Assembly (NCBI GenBank): GCA_016291085.1
Contig: JAEEVW010000030.1
Coordinates: 1-42,617, forward strand
DNA from: Prevotella sp.
GTDB taxonomy: Bacteria > Bacteroidota > Bacteroidia > Bacteroidales > Bacteroidaceae
Direction of reading: 5' to 3'
Length of the DNA stretch: 42,617 nucleotides
The notes beneath the pieces were generated by a model. It did no database searches. It was not told the origin of the DNA and saw nothing but the letters and a program-made list of their open reading frames with translations. Position numbers and translations under genes: made by a program. The number at the start of each line of letters is the position of its first letter. The first letter of the stretch is position 1. Positions 33,379 through 41,167 of the stretch are shown here, piece by piece.

Positions 33379-34836
33379 TTAATTCGGATTTGGTATTGCT
33401 GCGATGAGATAGGTCATGTGGGTGAGCCGGTTCTTCAGCCAATTGTGCATCTTCTCCAACTCGGTGTCGAACTGCTTGCCCTTGAGAGGCCAGCGGCGGA
33501 ACTCACGATCGATGGCTCCAGTAGCGCGAAGCTCGTCAACATATTTCATACACTCGCCCCATGCATGTACAACGAGAGAATCCTTGGTGGCAGCCCACTG
33601 CGCCTTGTAGGCCTTGACAAACTCCTTACAGCCAAAAAGGTTGGTAAAGAACTGCGAGGGATGATACTGCCCATTGCGCTTCAGAGGGTTGGTGCCCATA
33701 ACGGTCTCACGGAAGTCGGAGAAGAAGTTGTGGCCAGTAGTCATCTGACTCCAGTCGAAGTCATAGCCGGCATCGAAGTCCCACAGCGGTCCCATCACCC
33801 AGGGGCCGTCGCCATCCTTGTGCATATATATGGAACGCGGAGCTTCCAGCTCGACGTTGTAGACAAACTCCTGCAACTGCAGGTACTTGATGAACGACGG
33901 AATGTCGAGCTGACGTTCTATCTCAGCGTAGTTTTTCTCCTTAATGGCCTGCTCCAGCAGGGCAAAGACTGCCTTAACGCTATCGACGGTGTTCTTGGTG
34001 AATTTTTCGTCATCGGGGTATTTCACACTGACGGGCAGACGGTACACGCTACTCCAGAAATTATCGTTGGCACCCGGATTAAGCTCAGGACCGTCGTCCC
34101 TGTCGAGTGAGATGAGGATGCCGCGTTCATCGCTGACATTTACGCGATTGCTGTTCTGCTGAACCTGCTCGGTAAGCTGGTAGACGCCCTTGTAGTCGCC
34201 GTTAAGGAACAGCTCCACATAGCGTGTGTGGTTGGTAAAGGGAAGCCCCAACCACCTGCCTGCCTCAAACACGAAGGTGTTCATCATATCGGTGACATCG
34301 CGGTAATTAGCAAGCAGCACCCAACTTTTCGCCTTGCCTAACCCCAGCAGTTTGTGCTTGGTGTCGAGCTTTATGCGGTAGGGTTTCTTGTCATACCACA
34401 GAAACGAACTATTGCCGCGACAGCGGATGGCACCGCTGCCAGAGTAGTCGGAGAACGCCCCCCGGGCACCTATCGAGATGAAGCAGGGCACATATTCGTC
34501 CTTGGAAGTGACGGCAGCACCGTCGGTAGTGGTGATATTTAGCTGAAAAACACGATAAGGATTCTTATCTTCTGAACCAGGAGTAGTTGTGAAGGTAAGG
34601 CTGTCAACGATGTCGTTGTTGAAGGAAAGCGTTTTGCCGTCCTTAAGATGGAACTGCACCGATTCTTCGCTGAAGAGGATGTCGTCAGTAAGGTCGACCG
34701 ATACCGGGAAATCCCACACCGTATTCTGCTGACTGGTGTGGATATGCACATTGCGCTGAGCATTGACGAAGGAAAATGTCAGCATCAGGCAGGCAGTAAG
34801 CCAATAGCGTAAATCAGTCAGTAATCTGAAATTCAT
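33379..34836 (-). CDS. CotH-family secreted protein kinase-like protein
   Basis: From the chosen ATG (34836) the protein is 485 aa, with a signal peptide running LTACLMLTFSFVNAQ. The CotH fold is recognized by GSGAIRCRGNSSFLWYDKKPYRIKLD, KSWVLLANYRDVTDMMNTF, YVELFLNGDYKGVYQLTEQV and the metal-binding GPLWDFDAGYDFDW. Spore-coat CotH is an atypical protein kinase; secreted Bacteroidetes members have no known role. The open frame extends upstream to 34869, but an internal ATG directly before the hydrophobic core is preferred. The first 23 bp overlap the end of the preceding gene, indicating translational coupling. A beta-sandwich of about 100 residues precedes the kinase domain (VHIHTSQQNTVWDFPVSVDL). 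Its position between two metallopeptidase-like genes suggests action on the same protein substrate or on those enzymes. Confidence 0.85.
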   Translation of the reverse strand: MNFRLLTDLRYWLTACLMLTFSFVNAQRNVHIHTSQQNTVWDFPVSVDLTDDILFSEESVQFHLKDGKTLSFNNDIVDSLTFTTTPGSEDKNPYRVFQLNITTTDGAAVTSKDEYVPCFISIGARGAFSDYSGSGAIRCRGNSSFLWYDKKPYRIKLDTKHKLLGLGKAKSWVLLANYRDVTDMMNTFVFEAGRWLGLPFTNHTRYVELFLNGDYKGVYQLTEQVQQNSNRVNVSDERGILISLDRDDGPELNPGANDNFWSSVYRLPVSVKYPDDEKFTKNTVDSVKAVFALLEQAIKEKNYAEIERQLDIPSFIKYLQLQEFVYNVELEAPRSIYMHKDGDGPWVMGPLWDFDAGYDFDWSQMTTGHNFFSDFRETVMGTNPLKRNGQYHPSQFFTNLFGCKEFVKAYKAQWAATKDSLVVHAWGECMKYVDELRATGAIDREFRRWPLKGKQFDTELEKMHNWLKNRLTHMTYLIAAIPNPN

Positions 34837-36052
34837 AGGGGAATTGCTTGTATTCGGGAACATTGCCATCAGTCATTACCTCAGAATGACGCTCAGGGGC
34901 TCCCATAACAATAAGGTACAGGTGCTTGAGAGGCTTGCCTTCGGAAGTGAAAGACGTTGCATTGACGTCGCTGTATATACTCTCGCCATCGGCAGTAATG
35001 CCCACAAAACCATAGCGCAGGTGGTCGCCACGCAGATGCAGGTGGAAAGCTGGCGACTTGAGGTTGACGCGACTGTCGAGCCTGATGGCATTAAAGCCAT
35101 AACCCTCGGGCAACAGCTTCGGACGAAGCCAGCCGTCAGCGCCCTTCACGAACTCGGTGTCGAAAGTGCAGGCATAGGGTCGCGTCTCTTTGTAGGCATG
35201 GGAGAAGTCGAAGTTCACCAGATGCTGGTAGCCGCGGAACATCTCGTTGCAGAAGGCTGACTGAGACAGACCGTTCAAACGCTTGTAGGTCATTGCCGGG
35301 TCCTCGCCTATTCTACCCTGCCGGAACAACTCGGCAATGAACTGCCGTCCGTGGAGGTCGCTCCACCATTGAAGCACATAGGGCGAGTGATAGATGTTGT
35401 CCATATGCAGAAAGGCTTTATGCGTAAGTCCCTTGAACGCCTCAAAATGGTAGTTCTCGTCGGTGAGCCAGTCGGGATTGACCTGCCAGAGCATCCACTG
35501 CGAAGCCATTTCGAAGAATCCCGCGCCTCCCCAACACTGGCCAATACTGTCGGCCATGATCTGTGATTGGAAAGAGTGTCCCAGCTCGTGGGCCATGCAG
35601 TTCATCTTAGTGTCCTGTATACGGTTGGGGGCCACCCACAGACCACCTATGAAGTTGTCGTAGGCTCCCCCGTATGCAGTACCGTCGAGAGAGTACATCA
35701 CCATGACCATCATCTTGTAGCGGTCGGCCTTCGACGGCCCTTTCACAAACCCCAAGGTGTCGCGGAAAAAATGATAGAACGACTGTACGCGGTCGCGCAG
35801 GTTCTGAAGGTTGAACGACATATTGTGACCTTCCAACTGCGGCGGGTTGCTCACATCGTTGCCAAAGCCGCGCTCCCACATGAAGATGAGATCGTCGGTC
35901 TCAACGCTCCGCTTCAGCGACCACCGTGAGGTGTCTGACTGCAAATCCATGGAACGCAGGTCTTCAGGGACATAGACAGCCTTACCGTTGCTGGCGGCAG
36001 ATGTCGTCAGTGAACAGAAAAGAATGATGGTTGAAAGAACTGTTTTCGTCAT
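34814..36052 (-). CDS. Secreted HExxH metallopeptidase-like protein, DUF6055-like (operon lead gene)
   Basis: The start is set at 36052 (MTKTVLSTIILFCSLTTSAAS), giving 412 aa with a clean signal peptide. The frame is open to 36136, but that start would lie upstream of the predicted promoter. HELGH (155-159) sits in MNCMAHELGHSFQSQI, and FFEMASQWMLWQ follows about 23 residues later as the likely Glu ligand. The layout ETDDLIFMWERGFGND, then MVMVMYSLDGTAYGGAYDN, matches the neighbour at 31165-33357 (SDNVIIFWDKYYGNK, MVLMNYSKPGDWACYGGGYD), so the two are paralogues. This one lacks the DUF4859 and C-terminal tail and ends with a beta domain (VNLKSPAFHLHLRGDHLRYGF). It is the first gene of the operon and overlaps CotH by 23 bp. 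Peptidase activity is predicted from the motif only. Confidence 0.82.
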   Translation of the reverse strand: MTKTVLSTIILFCSLTTSAASNGKAVYVPEDLRSMDLQSDTSRWSLKRSVETDDLIFMWERGFGNDVSNPPQLEGHNMSFNLQNLRDRVQSFYHFFRDTLGFVKGPSKADRYKMMVMVMYSLDGTAYGGAYDNFIGGLWVAPNRIQDTKMNCMAHELGHSFQSQIMADSIGQCWGGAGFFEMASQWMLWQVNPDWLTDENYHFEAFKGLTHKAFLHMDNIYHSPYVLQWWSDLHGRQFIAELFRQGRIGEDPAMTYKRLNGLSQSAFCNEMFRGYQHLVNFDFSHAYKETRPYACTFDTEFVKGADGWLRPKLLPEGYGFNAIRLDSRVNLKSPAFHLHLRGDHLRYGFVGITADGESIYSDVNATSFTSEGKPLKHLYLIVMGAPERHSEVMTDGNVPEYKQFPYEFQITD

Positions 36053-36070
36053 TTTGGTAATAATTTGTTG

Positions 36071-36078
36071 CAAAGGTA
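36071..36078 (-). promoter_or_regulatory. Predicted -7 element of the metallopeptidase/CotH/GH43 operon
   Basis: On the minus strand TACCTTTG (then C) matches TAnnTTTG, 19 bp before the chosen start at 36052. No TTTG is found at the -33 position, which suits an activator-dependent promoter. Confidence 0.6.
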
Positions 36079-36106
36079 CGCAATACTTGCGGAATATCGT
36101 GAAACT

Positions 36107-36187
36107 ATAGGCTAAGAAGATAATAAAATTGTCCAAAATAGCGTTGATAATTACAGATTGGACGATTTTCCGACCTCTTTAGACAAT
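36107..36187. promoter_or_regulatory. Candidate divergent HTCS operators (two pairs of half-sites)
   Basis: Leftward pair, read on the minus strand: TTGGACAAT (36136-36128) and TTAGCCTAT (36115-36107). Rightward pair on the plus strand: TTGGACGAT (36158-36166) and TTAGACAAT (36179-36187). Half-sites in each pair start 21 bp apart. In both directions 28 nt separate the second half-site from an identical TACCTTTG -7 element. Confidence 0.65.
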
Positions 36188-36215
36188 ATTTATACACGGA
36201 CAATCCTTTTATGCC

Positions 36216-36223
36216 TACCTTTG
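36216..36223 (+). promoter_or_regulatory. Predicted -7 element of the GH127/S9/GH97 operon
   Basis: TACCTTTG matches TAnnTTTG. It lies only 4 bp before the first ATG of the frame (36228), so transcription would start at or beyond that codon. This supports translation from 36252. Confidence 0.6.
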
Positions 36224-36251
36224 TAGCATGAATGAAACAATGATGCATGAT

Positions 36252-39029
36252 ATGAAGAAATTATTGGTGACTGGTGCCATCGCGGCCATGATGTTTTTGG
36301 GTGCTTCTGCCGCCAGTTCGCGCAGTATTACGAAGGTGGCGGATGTCAGTGTGGAAACGTCCGTGGGTAATGCCCCCAGGCTACCTTACCAGTTGTGGGT
36401 GACGTATTCCGACGGCAAGGGTGAGTACCGACAGGTGAAGTGGGTTAATACATCGCTCGACGTGGAGCAACAGCAGGCCGACGGCTCGCGCCATCCCGTT
36501 GGTTCCAGCTATGAGGTGCGCGGCTTCATCGTGGGCGACAATACCACAGCCAACGGCTATCCCGTCAAGGCCCGCGTCAGTGTGGTGAGAGAAACGAGGA
36601 ACGAGGAAGGAGGAACGAGGAAGGTTCCCTCAAATACTCCGGTTGCCCAGCCCCTGCCGCTGGATAAGGTGCAGCTGACGGGTGAAAACCGCCTGACGCA
36701 CAACCGCGACCTTGACATCGACAACCTGCTGTCGCTCGACCCCAAACAGCAACTTTACAACTATTATGATACGTACGGGCTCCCAACGACAGACTGCCCC
36801 GTCAGCGACGGATGGGACTCGCCTACCACAAAACTGAAAGGTCACGGCACTGGGCATTACCTCTCGGCTATGGCTATGGCCTACGCCAGTTGTCAGGACA
36901 AGCAGAAAAAAGCATTGCTGCTGAGTCGCATCACGCTCATGCTGACTGAGATGCGACGCTGTCAGGAGCGCACTTTTGTGTGGAGCGACTCGTTAGGCCG
37001 CTATTTCGAGGCCCGCGACGTGGCTCCCGAGGCAGAACTGCGCCAACTGAAAGGCTCGTGGAAAGACTTTGATGACTACAAGCAGGACTATCGTCACTAC
37101 GGCTATGGCTACATGAATGCCATCCCGCCGCAACACTGTGTGCTCATCGAGATGTATCGCCCCTATAATAACGAGGATTGGGTGTGGGCACCCTACTATA
37201 CCGTACACAAGCAGTTGGCCGGACTGATTGATATAGCCAGCATCGTTGAGGACAAAGCCATCAGCGAGAAAGCCCTGCTCATTGCCCGTGATATGGGACT
37301 CTGGGTGTGGAACCGGCTCCACTACCGTACCTACATGAAGAAGGATGGTACGCAGGCTGAGCGCCAGGCTAAGCCGGGCAACCGCTACGAAATGTGGAAT
37401 ATGTACATAGCAGGTGAGGTGGGCGGTATGGCGGAGTCGCTGGCCCGACTGTCGATGATGATCGCCGATAAGGAGCAGAGCGCCCGTCTGTTGGAGGCTG
37501 CCACCTGTTTCGACTCACCCGCTTTCTTCGACCCCCTGGCCCGTAACGTCGATGCCATCCGTACGCGTCATGCCAACCAGCATATTCCCATGATAACAGG
37601 AGCCCTGAAATGCTATGAGGCGGGAGCCGACACCTATTATTATCAGATAGCACAGAATTTCTGGCACGCCATACAAGGTCGCTACCGCTATGCCATGGGA
37701 GGCGTGGGCAATGGAGAGATGTTCCGACTGCCCTACACGCAGATGCTGTCGATGGCCAACAACCCCGAGCCTACGCTCAACGAGACCTGCTGTGCCTACA
37801 ATCTGGCCAAGCTGACCAAGGACCTGAACAGCTTCAGTCCTGACGATGCCAGCTATATGGACTACTATGAGCGCCTGCTCTACAACCAACTCGTGGGCTC
37901 GGTCAACCCCCGACAGTATCAGGTGCTCTATCAGTATGCCGTGGGCCTTGACGCCTCGAAGCCCTGGGGTAACGAGACACCGCAGTCAACCTGTTGTGGC
38001 GGTACGGGGGCCGAGAACCATGTGAAATATCAGGAGGCGGCCTATTTCGTGAATGACAATACACTGTGGGTAGGACTTTACTTGCCTACGGTCGCTACAT
38101 GGGATGCCCAGAAAGCCGTGATCCGTCAGGAGTGCCAATGGCCGGCTGAGAAGAGCATCATCCGTATCGAGAAGGGGGCAGGACGCTTTGCCATGAAGCT
38201 GCGCGTTCCCTACTGGGCTACCGAGGGCTTTGACGTCAAACTCAATGGTAAGAGCATTGCCAAAAGCTATCAGCCGTCGAGCTATGTTGAGATTCCGCTT
38301 CGCAAATGGTCTGAGCAGGATGTGGTAGAGGTCGTCATGCCCTTCACGCGCCACCTCGACTATACCCCCGATAAACTGGAGGTGGCCGGGCACCAGACCT
38401 ACAGTCCCATGTGGACGGCAACCCTGATGCAGGGACCGCTGGTGATGGCGGCTACCGACGTGAAGACTTGGGAGGAAGCCACCATTCACAACGATGCCGA
38501 CTGGAACCGCTTCCATTTTGTGCCCGACTATGACGCCGACCGGCATGTTACCCATTACTTCCGCCTTGATGACCCCGTGCCACAAGCCACTGAGGTCGAT
38601 ACGCTGGTGTTGCAGCAGACGCTGGCTATGGCACAGAGCCGTATTGACGCCCAGCAGGCCTGGAATGCGCTAACAGTCAAGGTGCCCGAACATGCACCGT
38701 GGGCATCTCATGGTTATGCCCGCATGATGGAGCAGTATCAGCAATGTGCAGCTATACTGACCTCCAAGGTTAAACCCGTTGATGCTGAGAAATTGCTGTC
38801 TAAACTGAATGCATCGCTCACAGCCATGCGACCAGGCAACCTGGCAGAGATGGAGGATATGGATGAACTGAAACAGCTCATGGAGCAAGTACGTAAACTG
38901 CCGCAAACCGAAGCGCGTCGTAATGCCTTGCGCCGAGCAGAACGAGTGGTGCGCTACGTCACCGATGGCAGTGGTACTAAGGATATGATTGATAATGTCA
39001 CCAACCAACTAAAAGAAATATTGAAGTAA
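36252..39029 (+). CDS. GH127-family beta-L-arabinofuranosidase (GH127/GH146-type)
   Basis: From 36252 the protein is 925 aa with a signal peptide MKKLLVTGAIAAMMFLGASAA; the upstream ATG at 36228 is too close to the -7 element. An N-terminal bacterial Ig-like domain (LPYQLWVTYSDGKGEYRQVKW, about 30-110) precedes the (alpha/alpha)6 barrel. The barrel has TKLKGHGTGHYLSAMA and WAPYYTVHKQLAGLID, and the zinc-thiolate catalytic cluster: Glu511 and Cys513 in NETCCAYN, Cys581 and Cys582 in STCCGGTGAE. These match Glu338, Cys340, Cys417 and Cys418 of Bifidobacterium HypBA1, in which the first cysteine of the CC pair is the nucleophile. The enzyme family removes beta-L-arabinofuranose, for example from Hyp-linked arabino-oligosaccharides. 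An extra helical tail (about 790-925) is unusual. A heptanucleotide repeat lies after the Ig domain. The stop is 2 bp before the peptidase gene. Confidence 0.92.
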   Translation: MKKLLVTGAIAAMMFLGASAASSRSITKVADVSVETSVGNAPRLPYQLWVTYSDGKGEYRQVKWVNTSLDVEQQQADGSRHPVGSSYEVRGFIVGDNTTANGYPVKARVSVVRETRNEEGGTRKVPSNTPVAQPLPLDKVQLTGENRLTHNRDLDIDNLLSLDPKQQLYNYYDTYGLPTTDCPVSDGWDSPTTKLKGHGTGHYLSAMAMAYASCQDKQKKALLLSRITLMLTEMRRCQERTFVWSDSLGRYFEARDVAPEAELRQLKGSWKDFDDYKQDYRHYGYGYMNAIPPQHCVLIEMYRPYNNEDWVWAPYYTVHKQLAGLIDIASIVEDKAISEKALLIARDMGLWVWNRLHYRTYMKKDGTQAERQAKPGNRYEMWNMYIAGEVGGMAESLARLSMMIADKEQSARLLEAATCFDSPAFFDPLARNVDAIRTRHANQHIPMITGALKCYEAGADTYYYQIAQNFWHAIQGRYRYAMGGVGNGEMFRLPYTQMLSMANNPEPTLNETCCAYNLAKLTKDLNSFSPDDASYMDYYERLLYNQLVGSVNPRQYQVLYQYAVGLDASKPWGNETPQSTCCGGTGAENHVKYQEAAYFVNDNTLWVGLYLPTVATWDAQKAVIRQECQWPAEKSIIRIEKGAGRFAMKLRVPYWATEGFDVKLNGKSIAKSYQPSSYVEIPLRKWSEQDVVEVVMPFTRHLDYTPDKLEVAGHQTYSPMWTATLMQGPLVMAATDVKTWEEATIHNDADWNRFHFVPDYDADRHVTHYFRLDDPVPQATEVDTLVLQQTLAMAQSRIDAQQAWNALTVKVPEHAPWASHGYARMMEQYQQCAAILTSKVKPVDAEKLLSKLNASLTAMRPGNLAEMEDMDELKQLMEQVRKLPQTEARRNALRRAERVVRYVTDGSGTKDMIDNVTNQLKEILK
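36592..36624 (+). repeat. GAACGAG heptanucleotide repeat in the GH127 linker
   Basis: Units AAACGAG, GAACGAG, GAAGGAG and GAACGAG, then a partial GAAGG, encode the RETRNEEGGTRK linker at about residues 114-124. Here the purine-rich strand is the coding strand, but the unit has no stop in any phase. Confidence 0.9.
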
Positions 39030-39031
39030 CG

Positions 39032-41116
39032 ATGAGAATAGCAATGACGATAGTGTTGGCTCTGGCATTGATGCAAGGAGCTTCAGCTCAAAAAGAAACC
39101 AATATCAAGGATGCCTATCAGCGCGCCTTTGATATAGGCAGCAAGTATTCTTGGAAGATGAAGAACGGCGATGTAAACGTGCATCTGAAACGAGGTACGC
39201 ACCAGTTCTGGTATTCTGTGTATGATGGCAAGGAGCAAGTATACAAATTGGTTGATGCCGACAAGAACACGGTGGAGGTGCTGACGGAGAACCCCGAGAA
39301 GCCTCGTCAGCGCCCTGAATGGCGAGGGCCGCAGCGCCACTGGATGGAGGTGCCTGACGAGAAGGATGGCTTCCGTATGTCGCCCGACGGGAAGATGCAG
39401 GTGTTTCATAAGGAAAATAACCTGTGGGTGAAGCAAGACGGACAAGAACGTTCCCTGACCTCCAATGGCGATTCTACTTATTACTATTCCGCTTGGGGAA
39501 GTTTCTCGGCTGACGGCCGCTATTTCGCCACCGTACGCATCAAACCTGCGCCCAAACGCTATGTTTACTATGTGGAATCATCGCCGAAAGGCCAATTGCA
39601 GCCGATACTGCATCAACAAGAATACGCCAAGCCCGGCGACTCCTTGAACTATCGGGTTCCGGTGATTGTTGAACTGGCAACAGGACGGGTGATGGAACCC
39701 TCGACGGAATTATTTCAGCATCAGTATCAGGTCACCGCTCCCCGCTGGGATGCTGACAACGAGCACGTCACCTTCGAATTCAATGAGCGTGGACATAAGA
39801 CCTATCGCGTGTTGGAACTCTCGGCCGTGACGGGAGTGGTACGTGCGCTCATTGAGGAGAAGAACGATAAATACATCAACTACAATCGGCAGCAGCGCAT
39901 CGACCTTGAAGACGGTAAGCGCATCATTTGGACCAGCGAACGCGACGGACGCAACCATATCTATCTGTACGACAGACAGAAAGCTAAGCTGATACGTCAG
40001 GTGACGAAAGGTGAGTATTATGTCCGCGGCATCCAGCACGTGGACGAGAAAGCCGGAATCATCTATTTCTCAGCTTGCGGAATGAATAAGAACAAGGATC
40101 CTTATCTGATACATTATTATAAAATAGGTTTCAACGGCAAAGGTTTGGTATGTCTCACCCCCGAGGAAGGCAATCACAGCGCTACTTTTACCGATGATAT
40201 GGCTTATCTCATTGATACCTATTCGACGGTGACCACGCCGCCTGTTACCGTGCTGCGTTCTGGCAAGGATGGCCGGGTGATTCGCATCTTGGAGACTGCC
40301 GATATCACCGCCTTAGAGGCAGAGGGGTGGAAAGCCCCCGAGATATTCGTGGCCAAGGGCCGTGACGGCAAGACCGATATGTGGGGACTGATTCAGCGCC
40401 CCTCGAACTTCGACCCGAACAAGAAATATCCCATCATCGAGTATATCTACTCGGGTCCTGGCGACCAGTACGTGCCTAAGTCCTTCAGACCCTGGCTCTA
40501 TTACCTTCAGAACATGGCCGAGTTGGGCTTCATCGTGGTGCAGGTAGACGCCATGACCACCTCGTTCCGCACCCGTGAGTTCGAGGAGGTATGCTACAAG
40601 AACCTGAAGGACGGTGGATTCCCCGACCGCATTGCATGGATCAAAGCCGCTGCCGAAAAATACCCCTACATGGACGCCGACCGAGTGGGGATCTACGGAT
40701 GCAGCGCCGGTGGACAGAACGCGCTGGCTGCCGTGCTGTGGCATGGTGACTTCTACAAGGCAGCCTATGCTGCCTGCGGCTGTCACGACAATCGCATGGA
40801 CAAGATATGGTGGAACGAGCAGTGGATGTCGTACCCTATCGACAGTTCGTACGTGGAATGCTCGAATGTGGAGAACGCCTACCGGCTGGAGCGTCCGCTG
40901 ATGCTGGTAGTGGGCGAACTCGACGACAACGTTGACCCTGCTTCCACGATGCAGGTGGTGAGTGCCCTGCAGAAGGCCGGCAAGGACTTCGAGTTGGTGG
41001 TCATCCCCGGAGCCCATCACACCATGGGCGAGGCCTATGGCGACCATAAACGCTACGACTTCTTTGTGCGTCATCTGCTGGGAGTGGAACCACCAAAATG
41101 GAGCGAGGTGAAATAA
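39032..41116 (+). CDS. S9 family serine peptidase (DPP IV/prolyl oligopeptidase type)
   Basis: The 694-aa protein has a signal peptide (1-19, ending GASAQ), an N-terminal eight-bladed propeller of DPP IV type (about 60-420, with SAWGSFSADGRYFATVRI and IIWTSERDGRNHIYLYD) and an alpha/beta-hydrolase domain (about 430-694). The catalytic triad is readable: Ser558 in YGCSAGG, Asp631 in GELDDNVDP and His663 in IPGAHHT. Relatives cleave dipeptides after proline or a small residue at the penultimate position. I cannot confirm the double-Glu motif, so exo-specificity is open. Located 2 bp after GH127 and 51 bp before GH97, it probably degrades peptides freed from a glycoprotein in the periplasm. An esterase activity cannot be fully excluded from sequence. 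Confidence 0.9.
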   Translation: MRIAMTIVLALALMQGASAQKETNIKDAYQRAFDIGSKYSWKMKNGDVNVHLKRGTHQFWYSVYDGKEQVYKLVDADKNTVEVLTENPEKPRQRPEWRGPQRHWMEVPDEKDGFRMSPDGKMQVFHKENNLWVKQDGQERSLTSNGDSTYYYSAWGSFSADGRYFATVRIKPAPKRYVYYVESSPKGQLQPILHQQEYAKPGDSLNYRVPVIVELATGRVMEPSTELFQHQYQVTAPRWDADNEHVTFEFNERGHKTYRVLELSAVTGVVRALIEEKNDKYINYNRQQRIDLEDGKRIIWTSERDGRNHIYLYDRQKAKLIRQVTKGEYYVRGIQHVDEKAGIIYFSACGMNKNKDPYLIHYYKIGFNGKGLVCLTPEEGNHSATFTDDMAYLIDTYSTVTTPPVTVLRSGKDGRVIRILETADITALEAEGWKAPEIFVAKGRDGKTDMWGLIQRPSNFDPNKKYPIIEYIYSGPGDQYVPKSFRPWLYYLQNMAELGFIVVQVDAMTTSFRTREFEEVCYKNLKDGGFPDRIAWIKAAAEKYPYMDADRVGIYGCSAGGQNALAAVLWHGDFYKAAYAACGCHDNRMDKIWWNEQWMSYPIDSSYVECSNVENAYRLERPLMLVVGELDDNVDPASTMQVVSALQKAGKDFELVVIPGAHHTMGEAYGDHKRYDFFVRHLLGVEPPKWSEVK

Positions 41117-41126
41117 CGCTTCGCTA

Positions 41127-41154
41127 GTGAAGAGTGAAAAGTGAAGAGTGAAGA
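41127..41154 (+). repeat. GTGAAGA heptanucleotide repeat in the S9-GH97 spacer
   Basis: Units GTGAAGA, GTGAAAA, GTGAAGA and GTGAAGA lie in the 51-bp spacer. The orientation is opposite, relative to transcription, to the copies inside coding regions; in this direction the array contains stop codons. Confidence 0.92.
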
Positions 41155-41167
41155 AATTGCTACCACT

